Assembly (NCBI RefSeq): GCF_003663945.1
Contig: NZ_RCCH01000002.1
Coordinates: forward strand, 312,612 to 376,611
Direction: 5' to 3'
Length of the DNA: 64,000 nucleotides
Source of the DNA: Lacinutrix venerupis
GTDB lineage: Bacteria > Bacteroidota > Bacteroidia > Flavobacteriales > Flavobacteriaceae
Positions 23,981 through 33,407 of the stretch are shown one piece after another. Under the pieces are notes generated by a model, which was given only the letters and a program-made list of their open reading frames with translations, was not told the origin of the DNA and ran no database searches. Made by a program: the position numbers and the translations under genes. Positions within the stretch are counted from its first letter, which is position 1; each line of letters starts with the position of its first letter.

Positions 23981-25465
23981 TTAATAGATTATTGATTGTA
24001 TTGCATGAGGTGGAATTGTATATACTACTTCATAATCACCAACTATAAGCTTATAATCAATTGAATCGTTTGTTTTATTCATTACAACCGTTACAATTTG
24101 ACCATTTGGATTTTGAAAAGAAGTACTTTCAATAGTACTTCTACTTGTTGTTGTACTAATACGTTTTGCATTAGGTTTAATAAATTTTGAAAAGTGACCA
24201 ATATAGTAATACGAAGGTGTATAAATTAGAGTATTAGTTCTTGTATCTGCATGAATTGGTGAAAAACAGAAATTTTGCACATGATTTGGTCCACCGGTAT
24301 GATCTAGTAATACATTCCAATCAGTCCAACCAACAGTGCCATGATTGAAATCGTTAATCATAGAGTTACCGTAACGTTCAGCGTTAGACCATCTTTGATA
24401 TTCAGCTTCTTCAAATTTTTCTTGGCAGCCTTCTGTAAATAATAGATTTTTATCCGGGAACGATTCGTTAATACTTCCTAAGTTATCATATTTAGGGTCT
24501 CCTCCTGTCCAGGTTTCATACCAATGAAATCCAATTCCCCAAGCATATTTAGCTGCTTCAGGATCTTCAAATATAACATTAGCACGTTGAGAAATTAAAT
24601 CTCTATTGTGATCCCAAACCACAATATTTTTATCACCTAAACCAGCTTTTTCAAATGTTGGTCCTAAATAGTTTTTTAGGAAATCGCGTTCCTCTTCAGC
24701 TGTATAAATACAAGATTCCCAACGTTGTGTTGCCATTGGTTCATTTTGAATAGTAACTCCCCATACCGGGATACCTTCAGCTTCATAAGCTTCAATAAAT
24801 TTGATATAATAATTTGCCCAATTTTGATAGTATTTTGGCAACAACTTTCCGCCTTGAAGCATATTTTTATTTGTTTTCATAAATGCAGGCGGACTCCAAG
24901 GACTAGCGTAAAACACTAAATCGTTGCCAATAAGTTGTGTTGCTCTTTTTATTAAAGGGATTCTAAATTCTTTATCGTGTTCTATAGTAAATGTTTTTAA
25001 ATCTGCATCACCTTCCTCAATATAGGTATGACTTCCTGAACCAAAGTCACTACTATGAATACTAGTTCTAATAATATTATAATTTACTCCTTCTTCGCTA
25101 TAATATGCTTTAAGAAATTCCTCTTGCTTATCTGAACTTAATTTTGCAAAAACTTCAGCGGAAGCATCTGTTATAGCTCCTCCAATACCTAAAAATGTTT
25201 GAAAACTTTTGTTTGGATTTATAAATACAGCAACCTCTGTTTCTAAAGGTTGTTTTGCATCTGTAAAAGAAAATTCTCCTTGATGTGATAATCGTAAATT
25301 TGTGTTTTCAGCAGTTGTAAATAACGTTGCTTTTGTTGGTTTAAAAGCGAGTACTTTTTCTATTTTTGATTCCGTTTTTTTATCCTTATTTGCTTCACTT
25401 ACACCATCTGCACATGAAGCAACAACTAATCCTGTAAAAGCAACTATAAAATTTTTTATTGTCAT
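23981..25465 (-). CDS. Glycoside hydrolase family 30 lipoprotein (second of two)
   Basis: 494 aa. Lipoprotein signal with VVASC lipobox (Cys17). The (beta/alpha)8 GH30 domain has GIGGAITDASAEVF, FYASPWSPPAFMKTN, the general acid/base Glu in TIQNEPMA and the nucleophile Glu in LLFTEGCQE; a small beta domain follows. GH30 retaining enzymes cleave beta-glucosidic bonds, including beta-1,6-glucans and glucosylceramide. Which bond is cut cannot be decided by eye. It follows the first GH30 gene by 12 nt; the two proteins differ considerably and are not a recent duplication. Confidence 0.9.
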   Translation of the reverse strand: MTIKNFIVAFTGLVVASCADGVSEANKDKKTESKIEKVLAFKPTKATLFTTAENTNLRLSHQGEFSFTDAKQPLETEVAVFINPNKSFQTFLGIGGAITDASAEVFAKLSSDKQEEFLKAYYSEEGVNYNIIRTSIHSSDFGSGSHTYIEEGDADLKTFTIEHDKEFRIPLIKRATQLIGNDLVFYASPWSPPAFMKTNKNMLQGGKLLPKYYQNWANYYIKFIEAYEAEGIPVWGVTIQNEPMATQRWESCIYTAEEERDFLKNYLGPTFEKAGLGDKNIVVWDHNRDLISQRANVIFEDPEAAKYAWGIGFHWYETWTGGDPKYDNLGSINESFPDKNLLFTEGCQEKFEEAEYQRWSNAERYGNSMINDFNHGTVGWTDWNVLLDHTGGPNHVQNFCFSPIHADTRTNTLIYTPSYYYIGHFSKFIKPNAKRISTTTSRSTIESTSFQNPNGQIVTVVMNKTNDSIDYKLIVGDYEVVYTIPPHAIQSIIY

Positions 25466-25477
25466 TTGTTTATTTTT

Positions 25478-26932
25478 TTACCATACATAAGTAGCAACAG
25501 ATCCTGCTGGAATTACTGTTGTTACTGGTTCACTTGATACATTTATATTTAAAGTTTTTTGAGTATCTGAATTATTTAAAACAATTACTACTATATCATC
25601 CTCCGGTGTTTTATAAGCCACATTAGGAAACTCTACAGAATAGTTAGAGTCTATTCTAACCGAACCTACAGGCACAAATTTTGAAGCATGTGCAATAATA
25701 TAATAGCCTGGATTTCTTTCTACGTTATTGCCATCAATGGTAATTGCACCTAAGCATTCTGTACAACCACCATCCGTGTGTGGATTGTTATTTGAATCTG
25801 CAGCTAAATTCCACTCTAAAACATTTTTACTCCAGTTTCTTGGCGCACCAACTATAAGTTCTCTAATATGCCATCTTAGGTCTGAATAAAAATCTCCAGG
25901 TGCTTGAATCCACTGTTCTGTAAAATACACGTTTTTTTCTGGGTGCGCATTATGTACTAAGGTCATATTACTTATTTGACCAGCATATAAATGAAATGCA
26001 GAACCATCTATATAACTTTTTGCACTAGCATCATTTAAAATTGAAATTGGATACTCTGGATGATCTAAATTATGATCGAAAAGAATAATTTTGGTTGTAA
26101 TATTTTCTGCTTGAAAAATTGGCCCTAAATGATCTCTAATAAAAGTTTTTTGCTGCTCTGCACTCATTACCATACTTGGATTATTGTGTGGGTTTTCTGG
26201 TTCATTTTGAATGCTAATCGCATCAATTGTAATTCCTTGAGCTGCCATACCTTGTATATATTTTACAAAATAGTTAGCATATGTATTATAGTATTGTGGC
26301 ATAAGTTCACCCCCAATAGTAGATCCGTTAGTTTTCATCCAAGTTGGTGCTGACCATGGTGTCCCCAAAATTTTAATATTAGGATTTATTGCTAATATTT
26401 CATTTAAAACTGGAATGAGATTAGCCATATCTGGGTTCAATGAAAAATTATTAAGATTTTCATCGGTTTGTCCATTTGGCATATCGTTATAACTAAATGT
26501 TGTTGCGTCTAAATCTGAGGATCCAATACTTATTCTTAAATAACTTACTCCAATGCTATTATCACCAGCACCAAAAAGTTCTTGTAATAAATCTGATCTT
26601 GACGATGAAGACATTCCATTGATTAAAGCTGCACTTCCTCCCGTTAATGAATAGCCAAAACCATCCATCTCTTGGTATATTGTAGCATCTGAAACACTAA
26701 TAGTAAAATTATTATTATCGGCTAACGGAAATATACCGTTAGACTGAGGTGTTAATAGGTTCGTTTTATCTGGAGATGTTAAATAATAACTAACACCTAC
26801 ACTTGTTTGTTCAGGTGGAGTATAGTATGTATCGTCTGTATCATCACATGCTTGAGTAATCCCGAAAAATGTAAAAAGAATTATAAGAATCTTCATGTTA
26901 ATTTTTTTTATGCTAATATTCATAGTTTTCAT
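25478..26932 (-). CDS. Glycoside hydrolase family 30 lipoprotein (first of two)
   Basis: 484 aa from ATG 26932; an ATG at 26896 would start directly at the lipoprotein signal MKILIILFTFFGITQAC and may be the real start. GH30 motifs: MDGFGYSLTGGSAALI, GTPWSAPTWMKTN, acid/base Glu in SIQNEPENPH and nucleophile Glu in YFTEQWIQ. Likely a surface or periplasmic beta-glucanase (endo-beta-1,6 or related; inference). It lies 8 nt after susE. In marine flavobacteria GH30 commonly appears in laminarin loci, but GH16 and GH17 partners are not present here. Confidence 0.9.
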   Translation of the reverse strand: MKTMNISIKKINMKILIILFTFFGITQACDDTDDTYYTPPEQTSVGVSYYLTSPDKTNLLTPQSNGIFPLADNNNFTISVSDATIYQEMDGFGYSLTGGSAALINGMSSSSRSDLLQELFGAGDNSIGVSYLRISIGSSDLDATTFSYNDMPNGQTDENLNNFSLNPDMANLIPVLNEILAINPNIKILGTPWSAPTWMKTNGSTIGGELMPQYYNTYANYFVKYIQGMAAQGITIDAISIQNEPENPHNNPSMVMSAEQQKTFIRDHLGPIFQAENITTKIILFDHNLDHPEYPISILNDASAKSYIDGSAFHLYAGQISNMTLVHNAHPEKNVYFTEQWIQAPGDFYSDLRWHIRELIVGAPRNWSKNVLEWNLAADSNNNPHTDGGCTECLGAITIDGNNVERNPGYYIIAHASKFVPVGSVRIDSNYSVEFPNVAYKTPEDDIVVIVLNNSDTQKTLNINVSSEPVTTVIPAGSVATYVW

Positions 26933-26940
26933 ATCAATTT

Positions 26941-28671
26941 TTATTGAGCAACAAATTCGTAAGTTCCTGTAGTATAATCGTCGCTTAAAGTTGCTGTAAC
27001 CTCGAAAGCACCATTAGTACTAATATTTCTAATATTAGAACCACCTCCATTAATTATTGTTCCTGACAATTCATTTGGAGATTCAGAACCAAAATCATTA
27101 TCCCAAGGAGAAATAAATTTCATATCATAATTTGCAGAAAGTGGTGTTGTAATTTTGAATGTATTTGGGTGGACATAAGTCATTAAAAATTCATTTCTAT
27201 TGTCCCATCCTTGATTAATTTCGTCCCAATGGAATAAAAATAAATTATAGAATTGCCAATGAAAATTAGCGCTTGCAAAGTTAATAGTAATTGTATAAGC
27301 TTGGTTTCTCTCTACAATAATACCTCCAGATCCGATGTTTAAAATTGAATCCTCACTTACCGAAACCGCATCAGGAGATGCTGTAGCTCCAATATTTGTA
27401 CTAATTGCATAAGATTCACCCGAACCATCTGCTGCAGAATTAAGCGTTATCATATCATCAACTTGTAAAGCTCTGTGTGTACTATTTGTAAATATATCTC
27501 CATTTCTATTTAACTCTTCTACCATTGTTCCATTAACAAATAAAAATAATTGATCTGGTGTTACGATTGGTGTACTAGTATCTTGTTCTATTGAAAATGT
27601 GTAACCACTAGAGGTTAACTGCAGTGTTACAACAAAAAAGCCCAATTGTGAGGATTGAATATCTTCGAAAGTAAAACCTTGATTCGCTGCTTGAGATTCC
27701 ATAATTAAGGTACTTGGAGACCCAACAACACTTTTTAAAAGGTAAGACCAGTTTCCATTGGCTCTAAAAACAAAACTACCTGTATCGACTAATTCAATCG
27801 TAGAACTCCAAATACCTCCTCCTTGATAAGATAACGGTTCATCGGCTCCCCAACCTCCATTTATTGGTTGACCTACCATACTCCAATAATCAATTTTCAA
27901 TAAACTGTAAGTATTATCGTCTAAGTTTACCATAATTCTATAAACCCCATCTTCTTGTGCGACAATAGGTTCGCCTGATTTTACTAAAACACCATCTGCT
28001 CCACCATATTGATGGGCTGGCAAAGATGTTTCGCTATAAAATTTGTACGTATTACCAGCTGTTAAACTTGTATAAACCTCATGAACATTTGATGCTAATC
28101 CTTCTGAATTATTTAGCCGTTTTAATTGAATGGCCTCTGCTAAGTTATTTTCATTTTCGGTAGCCGTACCAGAAATGTATAATCTTGTTGGAATAATTTC
28201 ATCTTCAAAACGTGTTATTGCTAACGATTGACTATCATAAGCGGTTTTACTTAAACTTATAGCTTTAACAGCCCAAGTAACTTGAGCGACTTCACTTACA
28301 GGATATCCAGCAATTGATAATGCTTCATCAATATCTGCAAAAGAAACAATAGCTGACGTATCAGTGCCTGAATTACTTGAAGCTATTTGATATATTGGTG
28401 TTTCAAAATTTGTAGAACCTAAAGTATCTAATACAACAGAATATGTAATAGCATAACCTGCTGTTGATATTGCTGGGTCCCAACTAAAAGTTATAGTTTC
28501 GTTTGGTGTTTCCTGATCTAATATTATAGTTTGATTGCTTTCTGGCAATGTAGCAACTGGTGCTATTAAGCCCCACTGCCCTTCGGGTTGCATATTCTCT
28601 TCAGTATCACATGCTGTTACTGCAATAGATATGAAAATAAATAACAAAAGGTATTTATATATCTTTTTCAT
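26941..28671 (-). CDS. SusE/SusF-like surface glycan-binding lipoprotein
   Basis: 576 aa. Lipobox AVTAC (Cys21). The N-terminal SusE domain (about residues 35-150) has NETITFSWDPAISTAGYAIT; later segments repeat a starch-binding-like pattern (GGADGVLVKSGEPIVAQEDG, YRIMVNLDDNTYSLLKIDYW). It would hold the glycan at the cell surface next to the SusCD transporter. Position between susD and the GH30 genes is the usual one. Gaps of 8 nt on both sides show cotranscription. Confidence 0.85.
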   Translation of the reverse strand: MKKIYKYLLLFIFISIAVTACDTEENMQPEGQWGLIAPVATLPESNQTIILDQETPNETITFSWDPAISTAGYAITYSVVLDTLGSTNFETPIYQIASSNSGTDTSAIVSFADIDEALSIAGYPVSEVAQVTWAVKAISLSKTAYDSQSLAITRFEDEIIPTRLYISGTATENENNLAEAIQLKRLNNSEGLASNVHEVYTSLTAGNTYKFYSETSLPAHQYGGADGVLVKSGEPIVAQEDGVYRIMVNLDDNTYSLLKIDYWSMVGQPINGGWGADEPLSYQGGGIWSSTIELVDTGSFVFRANGNWSYLLKSVVGSPSTLIMESQAANQGFTFEDIQSSQLGFFVVTLQLTSSGYTFSIEQDTSTPIVTPDQLFLFVNGTMVEELNRNGDIFTNSTHRALQVDDMITLNSAADGSGESYAISTNIGATASPDAVSVSEDSILNIGSGGIIVERNQAYTITINFASANFHWQFYNLFLFHWDEINQGWDNRNEFLMTYVHPNTFKITTPLSANYDMKFISPWDNDFGSESPNELSGTIINGGGSNIRNISTNGAFEVTATLSDDYTTGTYEFVAQ

Positions 28672-28679
28672 AACTGTTT

Positions 28680-30161
28680 TTATAAAGGGTTTTGAATCAA
28701 AGCAGGATTTCTATCTAGCTCTTGCTGCGGAATTGGTAATAATATTTTTGCTTCAGTCATATTATAATTCACAGGACTATTATTTCTTAAATCTATTTCA
28801 ACTAAGTTATTCATAGTAGATATGGCAACATTATATCTTACCAAATCATCAAAACGATGTCCTTCTTGAAACAACTCTAAGCGGCGTTCTTTTAGAATTG
28901 TATTCCTTAAAACGCTTTGAGAACTTTTTTCTTCTGATGTTAAATCTGGTAATAATGCTCTAGTTCTAATTCGATTCACTTCTGTTGCTGCAAGCTCTAA
29001 CTGACCTAATTCATTTAAAGCTTCAGCTTTTAAGAGAACAATATCTCCATATCTTATTAAATAAGGATGATCTGAACTAGCAAAACCATTAGCATTTTTC
29101 CACTTATAACTAAAAGGTATAGAGCTTCCTGGAGCATTTCCCCAAAATTCATCTACCCATTGGACCTCTTCAAAAAGAATTGATGCATTTTTTCTAACTG
29201 TATCTCCCAGTAAATCAAAAGCATTCACTAAATCTACAGAAGGTGTTGCAAATTTTCTCCATGCATCACCAGAAACTGAAGGTGGTAGCAATAATTGTGG
29301 CCCATAATTACCTTCTACACCTCCTAAATACTGTACTTCAATAATAGATTCTGCATTGTTATAATGGTTTCCATCGAATAGATCACTAAAAGGAATAAGT
29401 GTGTAATTAGCCGTACTAGTTTCTACAGCATTTATATGATTTAAAACTACATTATAATCAGGGTTTTGTTTTTGAGCATAAGCTTTGGCTGCAAGTGCAT
29501 GAGCTGCTCCTGCTGTAGCTCGAGCTTTATTTACACTAGTATCATTCCCATAAGTATCTGGAAGCAAGATTGCTGCGTTGTCAAGATCTGTTGTAATTTG
29601 AATGTAAACATCTTGAGCACTAGACCTAGCCACGTTAACACTTTCTGCATCTACTGACGTTATGGTATTAGTTATTAAAGGTACACCTCCCCATAATTTT
29701 ACTAATGTAAAATAGTGATAGGCTCTTAAAAAAAGTGCTTCTCCTTTAATTTGCTGTCTTCGTTCTGGAGTTAATAAAGGATCTGAAATTTGATCTATTT
29801 TTTCAATTATAAGATTTGCTTTTGAAATAGCGTTATAAATATTTGACCAATGAGTAAACAACCTAGAATTTGTTGGAGTAACTTCTAAATAATCTATTTG
29901 AAATATTTCTGGATTATCCCCACCGGCATAACAATTATCTGACCTTACATCTTGAAATAAAACATTATCCCAAACATAATATTCTGAAGACTGAAATGAT
30001 TCATAAGCTCCAACTAATGCTGCTTCTATCTGGCTTGCAGATTCATAGGCATTACCACTTGTTTCTGCTGAAATAGGACTTAAATCTAAATAATCTTCGC
30101 ATGAGATTATTGAGATTGTAAGTAATATTGCAATTAAAATTTTATTGTACTTCATAATCAT
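28680..30161 (-). CDS. SusD/RagB family nutrient-binding lipoprotein
   Basis: 493 aa. Lipobox IISC at the end of a short signal peptide; ATG 30155 is an alternative start 6 nt downstream. Family features: N-terminal ASQIEAALVGAYESFQS, LRAYHYFTLVKLWGGVPLI, C-terminal RYGDIVLLKAEALNELGQ and LKERRLELFQEGHRFDDLVR. SusD caps the SusC barrel and captures the oligosaccharide. susC lies 12 nt upstream; the pair defines this as a polysaccharide utilization locus. Confidence 0.96.
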   Translation of the reverse strand: MIMKYNKILIAILLTISIISCEDYLDLSPISAETSGNAYESASQIEAALVGAYESFQSSEYYVWDNVLFQDVRSDNCYAGGDNPEIFQIDYLEVTPTNSRLFTHWSNIYNAISKANLIIEKIDQISDPLLTPERRQQIKGEALFLRAYHYFTLVKLWGGVPLITNTITSVDAESVNVARSSAQDVYIQITTDLDNAAILLPDTYGNDTSVNKARATAGAAHALAAKAYAQKQNPDYNVVLNHINAVETSTANYTLIPFSDLFDGNHYNNAESIIEVQYLGGVEGNYGPQLLLPPSVSGDAWRKFATPSVDLVNAFDLLGDTVRKNASILFEEVQWVDEFWGNAPGSSIPFSYKWKNANGFASSDHPYLIRYGDIVLLKAEALNELGQLELAATEVNRIRTRALLPDLTSEEKSSQSVLRNTILKERRLELFQEGHRFDDLVRYNVAISTMNNLVEIDLRNNSPVNYNMTEAKILLPIPQQELDRNPALIQNPL

Positions 30162-30173
30162 TAATATTATATT

Positions 30174-33122
30174 TTAAAATGTTACGCTCATTCCAAAAAT
30201 GAGGTTTCTAGTTTGTGGATATGTACCAAAATCGATACCTCTAATGATATTACTTGAACCAAAAGCATTAACTTCAGGATCATAACCCGAGTAGTTTGTG
30301 ATAGTAAACATATTTTCACCTGTAACATATAATTTTAAGGCATTAACATTTATTTTTTCCAGAAGTGTTTCTGGTAAGTTATAGCTAAGTGTTATAGCTT
30401 TAAATCTTAAATAAGAACCATCTTCTATAAATCGAGTTGATATTCTTGAATTATCTGTATTTCCAAAACTAGATCTTGGTATATTTGTAATATCTCCTGG
30501 CTGTCTCCATCTGTTTAAGACTTCTACAGATTGATTTTTAGGGTCCGACATGCCTTCTAATTCAATTCTAGTAGCGTTAAGAATATCATTACCTTGAGAA
30601 CCTTGTAAGAAAACAAATAAGTTAAATCCTTTGTATGAAAATGAATTAGTAACTGAATAGAAAAAATCTGGATTAGCATCACCTATAATTACACGATCAT
30701 CTGCAGTTGGTGTAAATGTTGATTCTCCATTTTGATTAATATAATACGCATTACCAGTTGCTGGATCAACACCTCCATATATATAGCCATATAATGTCCC
30801 TAAAGGCAAACCTTCTTTTACAATACTAGCCTCTCCTCTTCCAGCTATACCTCCTTGTAATAATTCTTGTCCAACCAAATTTTTAACTTCATTTTTGTTA
30901 AATGAAATATTAAATCCAGTATCCCATTGAAAGTTTTCTGCCTGTATATTTTTAGAGCTTAAGGCAAACTCTAATCCTTTATTTTGTAGTTCACCAATAT
31001 TTTGTATTGCAGACCTAAACCCAGAAGTAGTTGGTAAAGGAGCGTTTAAAAGTAAATCGGAAGTATTTTTTACATAAGCATCTGCTGTAAAGTTTATTCT
31101 ATTATTTAGCAATTGAACATCTACACCAATATTTGTTTGTTCAGACTCTTCCCATTTTAATGAAAGATTCTCTATTGTTGCTGGAAATGTTCCTGGTTGC
31201 GCCACACCTCCTATTGGATAATTTCCTCCACTACCAACTTCTCCTAAATAAGCATAATTACCTATTTGATCATTACCAACAATTCCCCATCCTGCTCTAA
31301 TTTTAAAATCGTTTACAATGTCTATTTTTTTAAAGAAATTTTCGTTTAAAACTCTCCATCCTAATGAAAAAGAAGGAAAATACCCCCATCTTTCATTAGG
31401 TCCAAAAGTACTAGAACCATCTGCTCTAAAATTTGCTGTAAGCAAGTATTTATTATCAAAAGCATAATTAATACGGTTTATAAAAGATGAATTTGCTTTT
31501 TCTGATTTTGTAGCTGATGCTCCAAAAATTTCAGATCCTCCATTTGGCGTTGTTACTGATTCGCTTGCAAAATTTCTGGTTTCAATAGAACTGTTTTCCC
31601 ATAAAAATTTCTGGTTCACCGATCCTAGTAAAACCTCGACATTATGTTTATTGATGTTTTTTTTATAATTTAAAGTATTCTCTACTATATAATATTTACT
31701 ACTATTAGTATTGTTAATTGATTGCCCACTTATAGCATTACCATAACTAGTCCTAAACGGATCAAGAAATGAATCATAAATACCATTATTACGATCTATA
31801 CCATAATTTAGTTTATAAGATAAATCTTTTGAAATTTTAGCTTCAACATATATATTACCAAGCAAACGCTGACTGTTAAATTCTCGTTCAAGTCCATCAG
31901 TACTCGCTAATGGATTTTCCCAGTTTTGAAAAGGATTACTTGTAAAGCTTCCATCATCATTGTAAACTCCAATAATTGATGGCGTTGTTAGAGCCCCTAA
32001 TAACACGCCTCCAGCATTAACATTGTTATTATCGTTAATATCCACATCCCTATAAGCTGTATAGGCTATTCTGGCTCCAATTGTAAGCCAATTTGACACT
32101 TCTTGATCTAAATTAATTTTAAAATTTCTTCTTTGTAGCTCTGCACTTTTAATAGCTCCTTCTTGACTTACATATCCAGCAGAAACATAGTAGTTTGTGG
32201 AATTACTTTTACCTGATAGTGACAATTGATAATTTTGTGAAAATCCACTTTGAAAAATTTCATCTTGCCAATCTGTTCTTTCTATGTAACTATCCCAATC
32301 TGTAGACAGACCCATTTCCGCCATAAGATCTCTATATTGTTCTCCATTTAAAACTGGAATTGTTTTCCATACATCAGCAAAACCGGTGTAAGTATCTATA
32401 GTTATTTTTGATTTTTCCGTTGTACCTCTTTTTGTTGTTATAATTACCACACCATTAGCTCCTTGTGCCCCATATATAGCTGTTGATGAAGCATCTTTTA
32501 ATATTGAAACACTATCGATATCCGATGGGTTTATTGATCTAGTGTCTGTTGTAGGCACACCATCTACTACATACAAAGGTTCACTACCAGCGTTAATAGA
32601 ATTTGTTCCTCTAATTCTAATACTAAATCCCGCTGAAGGTTTTCCAGAATTAGAAGTAACTTGCACTCCTGCTGATTGACCTTGCAACAAAGAACCTACT
32701 TGTGTATTTGCTCTAGACTCAAAATCTTTAGAATCTACTACAGAAACAGAACCAGTTATATCCTTTTTTTCTTGAGAACCATAACCAATTAAAACAACTT
32801 CGCTTAAAGTTTCTAAATCTTCTTGAAGTATAACATTTATTTCACTTAATCCATCAATTTTCTTTTCTACAGTTTCCATACCTACATATGAAAAAACAAT
32901 AGTTGATGCATTATCATAAGTTCCGTTTAGTTCATAAAAACCATCAAAATCTGAAGTTGTTCCAAGTGTGGTACCTTTAATAAAAACTGATGTTCCTGGA
33001 ATTGGCATACCACTTTGATCTGTAACCTTTCCTTTAATTGTTTTTTGTTGTGCAAAAGATATTGATATAACAAACATGGTTATTATTACCATAATTTTTT
33101 GCAATCTTTTAGTACTACTCAT
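30174..33122 (-). CDS. SusC/RagA family TonB-dependent outer membrane transporter
   Basis: 982 aa. Signal peptide (ISISFAQ), then a carboxypeptidase-D-like domain (about residues 28-105, GKVTDQSGMPIPGTSVFIKG), a plug domain with SVSILKDASSTAIYGAQGAN and GVVIITTKRGT, and a 22-strand barrel to the C-terminus. It imports oligosaccharides released at the surface with TonB energy. The first gene of the locus, it has a near-consensus promoter at 33203-33233. The substrate is not shown by the transporter itself; the GH30 genes suggest a beta-glucan. Confidence 0.96.
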   Translation of the reverse strand: MSSTKRLQKIMVIITMFVISISFAQQKTIKGKVTDQSGMPIPGTSVFIKGTTLGTTSDFDGFYELNGTYDNASTIVFSYVGMETVEKKIDGLSEINVILQEDLETLSEVVLIGYGSQEKKDITGSVSVVDSKDFESRANTQVGSLLQGQSAGVQVTSNSGKPSAGFSIRIRGTNSINAGSEPLYVVDGVPTTDTRSINPSDIDSVSILKDASSTAIYGAQGANGVVIITTKRGTTEKSKITIDTYTGFADVWKTIPVLNGEQYRDLMAEMGLSTDWDSYIERTDWQDEIFQSGFSQNYQLSLSGKSNSTNYYVSAGYVSQEGAIKSAELQRRNFKINLDQEVSNWLTIGARIAYTAYRDVDINDNNNVNAGGVLLGALTTPSIIGVYNDDGSFTSNPFQNWENPLASTDGLEREFNSQRLLGNIYVEAKISKDLSYKLNYGIDRNNGIYDSFLDPFRTSYGNAISGQSINNTNSSKYYIVENTLNYKKNINKHNVEVLLGSVNQKFLWENSSIETRNFASESVTTPNGGSEIFGASATKSEKANSSFINRINYAFDNKYLLTANFRADGSSTFGPNERWGYFPSFSLGWRVLNENFFKKIDIVNDFKIRAGWGIVGNDQIGNYAYLGEVGSGGNYPIGGVAQPGTFPATIENLSLKWEESEQTNIGVDVQLLNNRINFTADAYVKNTSDLLLNAPLPTTSGFRSAIQNIGELQNKGLEFALSSKNIQAENFQWDTGFNISFNKNEVKNLVGQELLQGGIAGRGEASIVKEGLPLGTLYGYIYGGVDPATGNAYYINQNGESTFTPTADDRVIIGDANPDFFYSVTNSFSYKGFNLFVFLQGSQGNDILNATRIELEGMSDPKNQSVEVLNRWRQPGDITNIPRSSFGNTDNSRISTRFIEDGSYLRFKAITLSYNLPETLLEKINVNALKLYVTGENMFTITNYSGYDPEVNAFGSSNIIRGIDFGTYPQTRNLIFGMSVTF

Positions 33123-33202
33123 TGTTTAAATATTATCACTATTAGTCTTAGCTAGTTTTAATGTAATTTAACAGAGATATAACGTTGTATTTACATTAAT
33201 GA

Positions 33203-33233
33203 CAAATTAATCGTTATTTATAACACAAAACAA
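33203..33233 (-). promoter_or_regulatory. Putative promoter of the glycan utilization operon
   Basis: On the minus strand TTG (33231-33233), a 20-nt spacer and TTAATTTG (33203-33210, one mismatch to TAnnTTTG). It lies 81 nt before the susC ATG. The rest of the gap 33123-33407 shows no gene. Confidence 0.45.
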
Positions 33234-33407
33234 TGAGAAGTAGCAAAAAAGTAGATTTTAAAAGAATAAAAAAACACGTAAACCACTAAACAACAAGTAT
33301 ATACATAATTTAATAAATACAAAAATGGTAGATAAATAATGAGTAAATAGATTTTTTTTTATGAGAAATTAATAAAAAAAGAAGCTTAATTTGTTCTTTT
33401 TATAATT

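Noticed and set aside
25465-25478. Recent tandem duplication of the two GH30 genes
   Set aside because: The proteins share only family motifs and differ in N-termini, loops and lengths, so they are distinct GH30 lineages.
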